From JADKIH01 sp964595205 (GTDB taxonomy: Bacteria; Bacteroidota; Bacteroidia; AKYH767-A; 2013-40CM-41-45), in NCBI GenBank assembly GCA_964595205.1, contig CAZQOQ010000002.1:62001-126000 (forward strand): DNA of 64,000 bases, in the 5' to 3' direction. Both the position numbers and the translations under genes were made by a program. Position 1 is the first letter of the stretch. Every line of letters begins with the position of its first letter. A model generated the notes under the pieces. The model was not told the origin of the DNA. It ran no database searches and worked only from the letters and a program-made list of their open reading frames with translations. Below, one piece after another: positions 43,504-51,763 of this stretch.

Positions 43504-44370
43504 ATGAGACAACTTAAAATAACAAAGCAGGTGACGAACCGTGAAACAGCGTCACTTGACAAATACCTTCAGGAAATCGGCCGGGTTGAGCTGATTACAG
43601 CTGAGGAGGAGGTGAAGCTGGCCCAGCGTATTAAGAAGGGCGATGGCGAGGCACTTGAAAGACTTACTAAAGCGAATCTCCGATTCGTAGTTTCCGTAGC
43701 TAAGCAGTACCAGAATCAGGGTTTAACACTCGGCGATCTCATCAATGAAGGAAATCTCGGGCTCATCAAGGCCGCTCAGCGATTTGATGAGACAAGAGGA
43801 TTCAAATTCATCTCTTATGCAGTATGGTGGATTCGCCAGTCGATTCTCCAGGCGCTTGCCGAACAATCAAGGATCGTGAGGCTGCCCCTGAATAAAATCG
43901 GTTCCATCAATAAGATCAATAAAACCTTTTCGAAACTCGAACAGGAATACGAGCGTGAACCGTCGACGGAAGAAATTGCAACGGCAATGGAAATATCCGT
44001 TGACGATATCAAAGACGCCATGCGTACTTCAGGACGTCACATTTCGATGGACGCACCCCTGCAACAAGGCGAAGAAAGCACGTTGATAGACGTACTTGGC
44101 GACGACGATCAGCCGCATCCCGATGCTACGTTGATTACCGAATCACTTCGCCGTGAAGTGGAACGTGCATTGTCTACTCTGACAACACGTGAAGCTGACG
44201 TAATACGCCTTTATTTCGGTCTTGCCCTTGGCGAGCAGCCGATGACACTCGAAGAAATCGGCGAACGCTTTGACCTAACACGTGAGCGCGTAAGGCAGAT
44301 TAAAGAAAAAGCGATCCGCAGATTAAAACATACATCGAGAAGTAAAATCCTTAAAACATACTTAGGATAA
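43504..44370 (+). CDS. rpoD: Primary RNA polymerase sigma factor, RpoD/SigA family
   Basis: 288 residues. It lacks region 1.1, as is usual for primary sigma factors of Bacteroidota. Region 1.2 (SLDKYLQEIGRVELITAEEE), region 2 with LRFVVSVAKQYQNQGL and FKFISYAVWWIRQSI, region 3, and region 4 with DLTRERVRQIKEKAIRRLKH are all present. It directs housekeeping transcription from TTTG/TAnnTTTG promoters, examples of which occur in this window. The 270-nt upstream gap has no recognisable promoter. Confidence 0.95.
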   Translation: MRQLKITKQVTNRETASLDKYLQEIGRVELITAEEEVKLAQRIKKGDGEALERLTKANLRFVVSVAKQYQNQGLTLGDLINEGNLGLIKAAQRFDETRGFKFISYAVWWIRQSILQALAEQSRIVRLPLNKIGSINKINKTFSKLEQEYEREPSTEEIATAMEISVDDIKDAMRTSGRHISMDAPLQQGEESTLIDVLGDDDQPHPDATLITESLRREVERALSTLTTREADVIRLYFGLALGEQPMTLEEIGERFDLTRERVRQIKEKAIRRLKHTSRSKILKTYLG

Positions 44371-44393
44371 AATAAATTTACAAAAGACCTTTT

Positions 44394-44430
44394 AAATCGC
44401 TCATCGATGAATTTCGATGAGCGATTTTTA
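44394..44430 (+). terminator. Rho-independent terminator after the sigma factor gene
   Basis: AAATCGCTCATCGA and TCGATGAGCGATTT form a perfect 14-bp stem with a 6-nt loop (44394-44427), followed by TTATATA. It begins 24 nt after the stop codon. Confidence 0.85.
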
Positions 44431-44441
44431 TATATAAATCG

Positions 44442-44740
44442 CCCCTCATCCCCGACCCTTCTCCCATACAGAGTTCTCGTTATTTTTTAAAGATCCTACC
44501 TGGGAGAAGGGAGTAAGCGTAACATCTGACTTTAGCAAAAGCCCCTCTCCGGCGCTACATAAGATAAAAGAAATTGTAGTGATCCGGAGAGGGGTTGGGG
44601 TGAGGGAAGAATAAATAGAATAGCGTTTTGTTTCTTTTCCCATCTACAACTATTACTTCCCTCATCCCCGACCCTTCTCCCATACAGAGCTTTCGTTATT
44701 TTTTAAAGATCCTACCTGGGAGAAGGGAGTAAGAGCGGAG
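44442..44740. repeat. Composite REP-like element: two direct copies around an inverted GC-rich hairpin
   Basis: Copy A (44442-44516) and copy B (44658-44736) are nearly identical over about 75 bp. Each starts CCCTCATCCCCGACCCTTCT and ends GGGAGAAGGGAGTAAG, so each can form its own CCCTTCTCCC/GGGAGAAGGG stem. Between them, CCCCTCTCCGG (44542-44552) and CCGGAGAGGGG (44584-44594) form another hairpin, continued by TTGGGGTGAGGGA, which is inverted relative to the copies. It fills most of the sigma factor-rpe gap. Similar CCCTCACCCC / CTCTCC repeats are widespread in bacteria. Confidence 0.8.
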
Positions 44741-44835
44741 TGAGAGTTGTATTTACCTTTGATTTAAACTTTTAAACAAATTTCCTTATTTGTATGATTA
44801 GAACTTAGTATTTTGTAGCGATAAAAATATCAGGT

Positions 44836-45486
44836 ATGTCAGTAATCATCGCCCCCTCCATCCTATCTGCCGATTTCGCAAATCTTCAACGCGATGTTGA
44901 GATGATTAATAAAAGTGAGGCAGACTGGTTTCATATCGATGTAATGGACGGTGTTTATGTTCCGAATATTTCCTTCGGTTTTCCGGTAATAAGCGCCATA
45001 AAAAAACATGCTAACAAACCGCTCGATGTTCATCTGATGATCGTACAGCCTGAGCGTTATGTGGCGCAGTTCAAAGAGGTTGGTGCTGATAATTTAAGTG
45101 TGCATATCGAAGCAAGCACACACTTACACCGTACACTCCAGCATATCAAACAGGCAGGCATGAAAGCGGGTGTTGCCATAAATCCACATACTGCGATAAA
45201 CATGCTTGAGCCTGTGATCGAAGAAGCGGATATCATCTGCCTGATGAGTGTAAACCCGGGCTTCGGAGGACAAAAATTTATCGAGAAAACGTATGCGAGA
45301 ATTTCCGAGCTGAAGGAGATGATTGAAAAGAATGGCTCTTCTGCAATGATAGAAATAGACGGCGGTGTGGACTTAATGAATGCTCCCCTTTTAGCTAAAG
45401 CCGGCGCAGATGTTTTTGTAGCGGGAAATACCGTGTTTTCCTCTGCAGATCCTGTTGCGACGATTTCGAAGTTGAAGAACAGTTAG
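44836..45486 (+). CDS. rpe: Ribulose-phosphate 3-epimerase
   Basis: 216 residues, a TIM barrel. SILSADFANLQRDVEM, the metal/catalytic segments WFHIDVMDGVYVPNIS and LDVHLMIVQPERY, and the phosphate loop VDLMNAPLLAKAGADVFVAG are all clear. It interconverts ribulose- and xylulose-5-phosphate in the pentose phosphate pathway. Monocistronic as far as can be seen, with the composite repeat upstream and a gene-free region downstream. Confidence 0.97.
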   Translation: MSVIIAPSILSADFANLQRDVEMINKSEADWFHIDVMDGVYVPNISFGFPVISAIKKHANKPLDVHLMIVQPERYVAQFKEVGADNLSVHIEASTHLHRTLQHIKQAGMKAGVAINPHTAINMLEPVIEEADIICLMSVNPGFGGQKFIEKTYARISELKEMIEKNGSSAMIEIDGGVDLMNAPLLAKAGADVFVAGNTVFSSADPVATISKLKNS

Positions 45487-45685
45487 AGAAGACAAATTGT
45501 ACTCTTTTTAATGTATGATCAGGCTAAGCTCGTTAGAAAATATATGCAACTGTTTGTGACTTTTAATCTTCTACCTTGAAATCCGTATCGAGTTGAGAAG
45601 TCGCATCTTCTTGTTCCGGTTCTTCCATGTAACTGAATTGAATCATAAAAAATTTTATACAGTCGCCAATCATCATACTTTCAGA

Positions 45686-45856
45686 TGAACAATTTTATCG
45701 AACTTATGCTGGACAATTCTACTATAAATTTTTTTGTATGCACAACAGCATCATACAGAATCACAGACCTTGATGCTATTGAAGGATTTATACTTCAATT
45801 AACAGAGATTTGTGAATTTCAGAATGAAGTTTCTAAACCATATTGTGATTTATAAA
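45686..45856 (+). CDS. Small open frame of unknown status (56 aa)
   Basis: ATG to TAA, 56 residues beginning MNNFIELMLDN and ending SKPYCDL. The composition is plausible for a protein (mixed hydrophobic and acidic residues, three cysteines), but no family is recognised and the surroundings look degraded. It may be a remnant or chance frame. Confidence 0.2.
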
Positions 45857-46297
45857 ATCCGGATCCCAATTGCTTAACCCGGTTCAGACGAGGTCAGATT
45901 TTTACTGCTGCATCGTTGCAATATAAAAAACACCATATGTGCGGTTGGAACTCTTTTTTGGAATTTAGTCCTTCGTGTATTTGATCTGCTGTTCGCCAGC
46001 CGGCGGATAGCCATACATGTGGGGAAAAGAAGGGGTCACATGCATGGTGTCAGCCATTTTTATTTTCCATTGAATTTACCGGATTGAAAAAAAGAGAACA
46101 AACAGGGCACAGCGATTTCGCTCTGCGCCCCCGGGGCAAAATGTATGTATCATCGAAATTTTTTGCAATTGAATGACTCCTTTAACTACCCGGTAATTCA
46201 AGACTCATGATTACCCACATTTTTTCATTTTTTATCTATTGTTCTGTTTATATAAAATTTTTTTTAACAAACTTCTATTCTTCATGTTGCTAGAAAT

Positions 46298-46477
46298 TTG
46301 TCCCGTAGGGACATAATGTCGGTAGAAAACAAACCGCACGTAAACCCCCGTCCCGTAGGTACGGAATGAATATATATTAATTAATAAATCTGATTTGAAT
46401 GTTAAACATTACGTCCATACGGGACGGATATTCGGGGGGACTTTCTTTACTACCGATATTATGTCCCTACGGGACAA
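46298..46477. repeat. BIME-like inverted pair of REP units
   Basis: The left half contains the palindrome TGTCCCGTAGGGACA (46299-46313), linker TAATGTCGGTAGAAAA and a second palindrome CGTCCCGTAGGTACGG (46349-46364). The right half carries the same parts in inverted order: ACGTCCATACGGGACGG (46411-46427), then CTACCGATATTATGTCCC (about 46450-46467) and CTACGGGACAAG to 46477. The left unit matches the element before the transposase gene at 15209-15276. Confidence 0.82.
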
Positions 46478-46624
46478 GAAGTAAGGACATGGATAATTTA
46501 ACGACTTAGTGAAGCGCTATTAATTTGACCACGTGATAAAGATGTAGGTAATCGTGAGTAATTCAAGACCGGGTAAAAACATCAATACTTCGTAACTTTC
46601 ATGCAATCATCAGGTAAGAATCCT

Positions 46625-46666
46625 CCCTGAGCAGCCGAAGGGCGGTCCCTGAGCGCAGTCGAAGGG
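46625..46666. repeat. Two tandem CCCTGAGC / CGAAGGG hairpin repeats
   Basis: CCCTGAGCAGCCGAAGGG is followed after four bases by CCCTGAGCGCAGTCGAAGGG. Each can fold with CCCT-like ends pairing with AGGG. This short motif is common as an interspersed repeat in many bacterial genomes. Confidence 0.6.
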
Positions 46667-46800
46667 TGAATAATCAATAAAAGACCTTATTCAGGAAACA
46701 AAGCTATGTGAAATTATAAACCGAAAAAAAATACCTGTTAATAAAACACCCTTGAAACACACTGCCAACATTTCAGTGATTGTACTTACCGGGAAAATAA

Positions 46801-47700
46801 TCATTCAATTAAAACCCTGATAGCATCTGCATATTTATCATCCGACATCACATGAAGTGTATATACTCCTTTCGAAATATTCTTTAAGAAAATGTCTCTC
46901 GTATTCTTTCCTGGCTCTACATTGAAGTTATCTATCAATACTTCTCTGCCAGTTAAGTCGACAATTTTTATTTTAACTCCTGAAATCGACCTGGAATAAA
47001 ACGATACCGACATTTTACCGGTAGCCGGGTTAGGAAAAACAGTTAATGATGAAATGTCTTTATTCTTTTTCTCAGCTATAAAAGTCGGGCAGTTAATATT
47101 AAAAGCCGGATTGCTTTCCACATAATGCGTTGACTGGTCTGTGACATCGGTTCCGAATGCCGAGCCTGCAAGATAAAAAGCAACCCTTGTCTGAGTTTGA
47201 GTAGACGATCCCGATGTGAATGACCACACAAAATCAGGAGTTGCACCAGGCGAAAAATCCGCTGTGTTATCAATCCTGAATGTGCCGAGTCTGAATCCCG
47301 GCGGACCGGGAGTTATAGCAGCTGAGGAATCCTGTGAAGCAATGGCCGCCAGCATACGAATCTGCTTGCTTGTGGGATTGATGTTCCAGTTCGGCGACTG
47401 CTGATCGATGGTCAATGAAGGATCTGAAGATCCCGGCACAAATGCACCTGTCATCGTTCCTCCATTGGACAAACCGGAATAATTAAAATTTATTCCCGCC
47501 TGAAAATATTGAAACTTCTGAGTGTTCGTCCCGGTCCATTCCAGCCAGATATCAAATTCAAGCGTCCGGCAGCTGACAAAGTTTATATTTTTCAATCGTG
47601 CATTGTACGTATTCGTTTGCCCGAAACTATCTGCATTTAATGACAATAAAAATAATAGTCCTGCTGCAATGTATTTAAGACCAAGTTTTAGATTTTTCAT
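46801..47700 (-). CDS. T9SS type A sorting domain protein of unknown function
   Basis: About 299 residues from ATG 47700. A signal peptide (about 1-28, ending SFGQ) is followed by a beta-rich region (about 30-215), with repeated segments such as LEFDIWLEWTGTN and FRLGTFRIDNTADF, that recalls cohesin-like domains without a secure match. The C terminus is a type A sorting domain (from about 222, LTVFPNPATGKMSVSFYS through KGVYTLHVMSDDK). It is exported by T9SS. It begins 10 nt after the dehydrogenase gene stop on the same strand and may be read with it. Confidence 0.8.
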   Translation of the reverse strand: MKNLKLGLKYIAAGLLFLLSLNADSFGQTNTYNARLKNINFVSCRTLEFDIWLEWTGTNTQKFQYFQAGINFNYSGLSNGGTMTGAFVPGSSDPSLTIDQQSPNWNINPTSKQIRMLAAIASQDSSAAITPGPPGFRLGTFRIDNTADFSPGATPDFVWSFTSGSSTQTQTRVAFYLAGSAFGTDVTDQSTHYVESNPAFNINCPTFIAEKKNKDISSLTVFPNPATGKMSVSFYSRSISGVKIKIVDLTGREVLIDNFNVEPGKNTRDIFLKNISKGVYTLHVMSDDKYADAIRVLIE

Positions 47701-47710
47701 GGGATAATGA

Positions 47711-48934
47711 TTAAAGTTTTTCTCCTGCATATTCACTAAGGTATGAAAATCTTTCTGTTAACAATCCATTTTTTAATATCGTCCCCCTTTCGATGATTCC
47801 ATTCGCATCATGATCAAAAAGCGATGGAAAAACTCTTTCAATTAAATGTTTTCCAAATCCATCGGAAGCATCACGTGGTAATTCGCAGGGAAGATTATCA
47901 ACTGCCATCACGGTGATTGAATTCTTCTCAAAGGGTGCCGTTTCCTTTTCCGTCAACGGATCATAGCCATAAAATTTATCTTCGATGGTCGATGCACGTT
48001 CGGTAGACGGTATGCTGCCATTCACGTCGCATGTTACGTCTGCGATCACACTGATGCGGAAATCCGGATCTCGCATCCGGGCCTTGGAAAACATTATGTC
48101 TGCCCTGGGATCCCAAAATGTGCAGTGAATAAGTATGTCAGTCATGGAAGCAAATGAATCCTGATCGCTGAATGTGCAGCGGTAAGATGCCGGATGATGA
48201 TGAAAGTCATAACTGCTGAAGGGAGAATTGTCGCGCGACCTGAAATAATCTTCCGAATGTAACTGAACATATACCGGCTCACGGAATGTATAATTTAAGA
48301 ATTCGTAAGGAGTGACCTTTCTTAACCCCATGGCTCCCATTGTCTCGCAGGCGCCGTTCGCCACGCGTCCGCTACCGGTAATGACAATTTTTATATTCGG
48401 AAGATTTGCCTTTTCGAGTTCCGTAAACAATTCCTTTTTATCGTGACACAAATATGCATCCTTAAGGGTAAACATCCGGTACTTTAAACCATAAGCCATG
48501 ATGCCATTATACGCACCCACTATTCCGGCAAATCTGCCGAAACCTATCACACGGTTCTCCATCTTGTCCACCAGGCATTCGTAATCGATGAGCGTAATTT
48601 TCTTTCGAATCATCTCCTGCATCAACTTCTGATTGTGCTTCTGTTTTTTAATGGTATGGGAAAAAAACATATAGGTCTTGCCGGGAATCAAATCCTGAAA
48701 AGGCACTTCTTTTATTCCGATAAGAATATCACAATCACTTACATCCTCCTGCAATTTAATTCCTTCTTTTACGAACTCCTCATCCTTAAATGCCCTCCAC
48801 CCACTCGGCTGAACCACCAGTTCAATTTCAGGATTCTCATTCACAAATTGCCTGCATTGCGCAGGTATTAACGGAACTCTTTTATCATGAGGCACCTTGC
48901 CTTCTCTTATTAATGCGACTTTCAGGTTTTTCAT
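47711..48934 (-). CDS. Alanine dehydrogenase / LYS1-like saccharopine dehydrogenase family oxidoreductase
   Basis: 407 residues. The N-terminal AlaDh/PNT-type domain has VALIREGKVPHDKRVPLIP and SDCDILIGIKEVP. A Rossmann nucleotide-binding region near 180-215 reads IKIVITGSGRVANGACETMG. The overall pattern is closest to the LYS1 branch (NAD-dependent saccharopine dehydrogenase), which is common in Bacteroidota and often named only as an NAD(P)-dependent oxidoreductase. Substrate is uncertain: lysine metabolism is likely but not proven. ATG at 48934. Confidence 0.78.
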   Translation of the reverse strand: MKNLKVALIREGKVPHDKRVPLIPAQCRQFVNENPEIELVVQPSGWRAFKDEEFVKEGIKLQEDVSDCDILIGIKEVPFQDLIPGKTYMFFSHTIKKQKHNQKLMQEMIRKKITLIDYECLVDKMENRVIGFGRFAGIVGAYNGIMAYGLKYRMFTLKDAYLCHDKKELFTELEKANLPNIKIVITGSGRVANGACETMGAMGLRKVTPYEFLNYTFREPVYVQLHSEDYFRSRDNSPFSSYDFHHHPASYRCTFSDQDSFASMTDILIHCTFWDPRADIMFSKARMRDPDFRISVIADVTCDVNGSIPSTERASTIEDKFYGYDPLTEKETAPFEKNSITVMAVDNLPCELPRDASDGFGKHLIERVFPSLFDHDANGIIERGTILKNGLLTERFSYLSEYAGEKL

Positions 48935-49020
48935 TGTTGCAAAGGTAATCTTTAGACTTTAGTCTTTAGAAAATGGTTACTTGTAAATGGTTATTTACTA
49001 TTTTTGGGCTTTATGTAAGT

Positions 49021-49097
49021 GATTAACGATTAACGATTAACGATTAACGATTAACGATTAACGATTAACGATTGACGATTAACGATTGACGATTAAC
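49021..49097. repeat. 7-mer tandem array (GATTAAC x11) between divergent genes
   Basis: Eleven contiguous 7-bp units: seven GATTAAC, then GATTGAC, GATTAAC, GATTGAC, GATTAAC. It ends 19 nt before the coiled-coil gene and begins 86 nt before the divergent dehydrogenase gene. No inverted arm is present. A second short 7-mer-like run, CTTTAGACTTTAGTCTTTAG, lies at 48952-48971. Confidence 0.93.
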
Positions 49098-49116
49098 AAT
49101 TAAAGACTAAAAAAAC

Positions 49117-50010
49117 ATGACCCGATATCTTTTCCTTTCCCTCTTGCTTTTGATTGCTCAAATTACACGGGCGCAGGATACACTCGAGATAAAAGAAAAT
49201 GAGAAAAGATTTAATACCGGCAATTGTAATGCGTATACAGTTCATATACCCCAGGCAAAGATTAAAGACGTCAGGTCTGCATGGAAAAAGTATATGCAGC
49301 AAAAGAGTAAAATCAATCCAAAGGAAATCGATGGCGAATTTGTACTGAAAGGTGTAAAAATTAACGAAATATCTTCCGACTCTTTGATTTCCTTTTCACT
49401 TGTCACAGCCAATACAAATGATGTGGAAGTCACAGCCTGCTTTGGAAATATGGAATCCGTTTTTTATTCGTCCGCTAAAAACCCTGAAACAGCTGAAGGT
49501 ATAAAGTCATTTCTCCGGAACTTTGCAGTCACCGAATATAAAAAAGCAATCGATTTCGAATTAACCGGTGAAAAAAAGAAATTGTCATTACTCGAACAAA
49601 ATCTCACCGATCTCGAAAATGAAAATATAAAATTCGAAAAGAATATTAAAGCAAATGAAAGATCCATTGAGAGGTTAAACGGCGACATCAAATCAAATAA
49701 AACGCTTCAGGATATTAAATCAGACGCAATCGATCAGCAGCAACGGATTTTATCAACGTTTACAACCGATTCAGATGCGAAAAGTGACGAAGAGAAGAAA
49801 CTGAAATCCATGCAGAAAGAAAAAAAGAAACTCGAAAAAGAAAATGAATCGCTTTTTAGAGATATCGAAGAAAAAGAGGACGATAATAAATCGATGAGAA
49901 AAAAAATCGATAAAAATAACGAAGAACTGATCCCGGCAAAGAAAAAAGAAATTGAAAAACAGAGAGAGAAAGTTGTTGAGGTTGATATGAAGCTGAAGAA
50001 TATACGGTGA
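49117..50010 (+). CDS. Secreted coiled-coil protein of unknown function
   Basis: 297 residues. A signal peptide (1-19, ending TRAQ) is followed by a small globular domain (about 25-145). A long charged coiled coil (about 155-295) is rich in Lys/Glu with heptad spacing, for example LLEQNLTDLENENIKFEKNI. I do not recognise a named family. It should sit in the periplasm or outer membrane space. The only neighbours are repeat arrays, upstream (GATTAAC units) and downstream, so context gives no clue. Confidence 0.75.
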   Translation: MTRYLFLSLLLLIAQITRAQDTLEIKENEKRFNTGNCNAYTVHIPQAKIKDVRSAWKKYMQQKSKINPKEIDGEFVLKGVKINEISSDSLISFSLVTANTNDVEVTACFGNMESVFYSSAKNPETAEGIKSFLRNFAVTEYKKAIDFELTGEKKKLSLLEQNLTDLENENIKFEKNIKANERSIERLNGDIKSNKTLQDIKSDAIDQQQRILSTFTTDSDAKSDEEKKLKSMQKEKKKLEKENESLFRDIEEKEDDNKSMRKKIDKNNEELIPAKKKEIEKQREKVVEVDMKLKNIR

Positions 50011-50103
50011 ATGCTTTAGTCTCTAAACATTCGACGGTAAATGAACCGGAGATACTGGAACAGTTTTTAATGAATTTATTTTATAAGTTAAAATTAGTAC
50101 CGT

Positions 50104-50166
50104 AAAGTTCAAGTCTAAAGTCCATAATCTCAAATCTAAAGACCAGAGACTAACGAACGGAGAACG
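50104..50166. repeat. Degenerate 7-mer array before trmD
   Basis: The sequence can be read as about eight or nine 7-bp units related to AAGTCTA (AAGTCTA, AAGTCCA, TAATCTC, AAATCTA, AAGACCA, GAGACTA, ACGAACG, GAGAACG). It ends about 10 nt before the trmD start codon. It looks like an older, decayed member of the array family. Confidence 0.5.
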
Positions 50167-50176
50167 GAAAAGTCCC

Positions 50177-50854
50177 ATGCGCATCGATATACTAACAGTT
50201 GTCCCCGAGCTTTTAACGAGCCCTTTCGAACATTCCATTTTGAAACGCGCACAGACCAAAGGGCTGGCAGAAATACATGTGCATAATATACGCAACTGGT
50301 CTACTTCGAAACATAAAAGTGTCGACGATTATGCTTTTGGCGGCGGAGCAGGAATGGTTTTGATGATTGAGCCGGTGGTCGCCTGTATCGAATCGCTCAA
50401 GGCCGAAAGAACTTATGATGAGATTATCTATACCAGTCCCGACGGAGAAATACTTACTCAGCCGATGGCCAATAAACTATCGATGCTTAAAAATGTGATC
50501 ATCCTCTGCGGACACTACAAAGGTATCGATGAACGCATCAGACAGCATTTTATAACACGTGAGATTTCCATAGGCAACTATGTGCTGTCCGGTGGGGAAT
50601 TAGCCGCTGCCGTCATCAGTGATGCCGTGCTTCGACTGTTGCCGGGAGTCCTTAACGACGAGACCTCCGCCCTCTCCGATTCATTCCAGGATGATCTGCT
50701 TGCTCCTCCAGTCTATACCCGGCCCGCCGAATTCAGAGGATTCACTGTTCCAGAAGTCTTACTCTCCGGCAATGCTGCTGCAATCGATAAATGGCGGCAT
50801 GAAGAATCGATCAAACGGACCCAAAAAAAACGTCCCGGAATGATAAAAGACTGA
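50177..50854 (+). CDS. trmD: tRNA (guanine-N1)-methyltransferase
   Basis: 225 residues, a SPOUT-fold enzyme. The N terminus MRIDILTVVPELLTSPFEHS and the knot region IGNYVLSGGELAAAVISDAV are diagnostic, as is ALSDSFQDDLLAPPVYTRP. It methylates G37 of tRNAs using S-adenosylmethionine. rplS follows 140 nt downstream with its own promoter; rpsP and rimM, which stand before trmD in many bacteria, are absent here. Confidence 0.97.
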   Translation: MRIDILTVVPELLTSPFEHSILKRAQTKGLAEIHVHNIRNWSTSKHKSVDDYAFGGGAGMVLMIEPVVACIESLKAERTYDEIIYTSPDGEILTQPMANKLSMLKNVIILCGHYKGIDERIRQHFITREISIGNYVLSGGELAAAVISDAVLRLLPGVLNDETSALSDSFQDDLLAPPVYTRPAEFRGFTVPEVLLSGNAAAIDKWRHEESIKRTQKKRPGMIKD

Positions 50855-50890
50855 TCTGCTATTGATCCTTTAAAAAAAGGACGGATGAAA

Positions 50891-50921
50891 TTGGTATTAT
50901 TCCCGATAAATTCTATATTTG
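50891..50921 (+). promoter_or_regulatory. Probable promoter of rplS
   Basis: TTG at 50891-50893 and TATATTTG at 50914-50921 match the Bacteroidota -33 and -7 boxes with 20 nt between them. The rplS ATG is 73 nt further on. Confidence 0.6.
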
Positions 50922-50994
50922 CGCTCCATTTTTGAAAAAGGGCTGAAATCGTTCAGAATGCCTATTCATAAGACCTATTAAAATACTGATTACC

Positions 50995-51342
50995 ATGGAC
51001 TTAGTTAAAATAGCCACCGAAACAATCAACGAGAAGCGTGACATCCCTGAATTCAAAGCGGGTGATACCATCACTGTTTTTTATAAGATCATCGAAGGAA
51101 ATAAAGAGCGTATCCAGCAGTACCAGGGCGTTGTATTGCAGCGCAAAGGTGCAGGAGCTTCACAGACTTTCACCGTTCGTAAAATATCCAATGGCGTTGG
51201 TGTTGAACGTATATTCCCATTACTCTCTCCAAAGATCGACAAGATCGTGGTCGACAAGAAAGGAATCGTTCGCAGGGCACGCATATTCTATCTCAGGAAT
51301 ATCTCCGGCAAGAAAGCCAGGATCGAAGAAAAGAAAGCATAA
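50995..51342 (+). CDS. rplS: 50S ribosomal protein L19
   Basis: 115 residues. The family segments KAGDTITVFYKIIEGNKERI, QGVVLQRKGAGASQTFTVRK and GVGVERIFPLLSPKI are present. L19 lies at the 30S-50S interface. It follows trmD but has its own likely promoter, and it ends at a clear terminator. Confidence 0.97.
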   Translation: MDLVKIATETINEKRDIPEFKAGDTITVFYKIIEGNKERIQQYQGVVLQRKGAGASQTFTVRKISNGVGVERIFPLLSPKIDKIVVDKKGIVRRARIFYLRNISGKKARIEEKKA

Positions 51343-51346
51343 ATTG

Positions 51347-51372
51347 AAAGGCCTCCACACAGAGGCCTTTTT
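51347..51372 (+). terminator. Rho-independent terminator after rplS
   Basis: AAAGGCCTC and GAGGCCTTT form a 9-bp perfect stem with a 6-nt loop (51347-51370), followed by TTT. The mirror A-rich start suggests it also serves the convergent gene ending at 51397. Confidence 0.88.
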
Positions 51373-51396
51373 AATTGCGAAACGATTCCTGATAAT

Positions 51397-51762
51397 TCAA
51401 TATTGATTTGTTGCAAGCAAAACAAGCGTACATGCTTCCAGGTTCTCAATACCAGCTTTTTCAGCTAAAGCCCACAGCTCCGGATTTTCAGCCCCGGGAT
51501 TATAGATGATGCGCTTCGGCCTCAGCGACAAAATATAATCATAGTATAGCTTTTGATTCTTCTGTGAGAGATATAGCGTAACGGTATCAACATCCGTAAA
51601 AGGCGGCTTTTCAGTAATGATGCTTACATCTTCCACTCTGCCTTCTCTCAATCCGATTGCATACACTTCATGATGATATTGCCTTAAAGCCCGGATAGCC
51701 CGAAAAGAATATCTCGCAGGATTTGTGGATGCTCCCAGTACCAATGTCTTTTTATCATTCAT
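51397..51762 (-). CDS. CoA-binding domain protein
   Basis: 121 residues, single Rossmann-like CoA_binding_2 domain with TLVLGASTNPARYSFRAIR at the N terminus and PKRIIYNPGAENPEL in the middle. Stand-alone members bind coenzyme A but their role is not defined. It begins one base after the stop codon of the MFS gene on the same strand, so the two are probably co-expressed. Confidence 0.85.
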   Translation of the reverse strand: MNDKKTLVLGASTNPARYSFRAIRALRQYHHEVYAIGLREGRVEDVSIITEKPPFTDVDTVTLYLSQKNQKLYYDYILSLRPKRIIYNPGAENPELWALAEKAGIENLEACTLVLLATNQY

Positions 51763-51763
51763 G

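Larger units (their letters stand above)
45487..46800. other. Gene-poor region with REP-like elements
   Basis: 1.3 kb with no convincing gene. It holds one 56-codon open frame (45686-45856), a large inverted element of GTCCC/GGGAC palindromes (46298-46477) and two tandem CCCTGAGC..CGAAGGG hairpins (46625-46666). The rest is AT-rich and may be degraded sequence. Confidence 0.6.
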
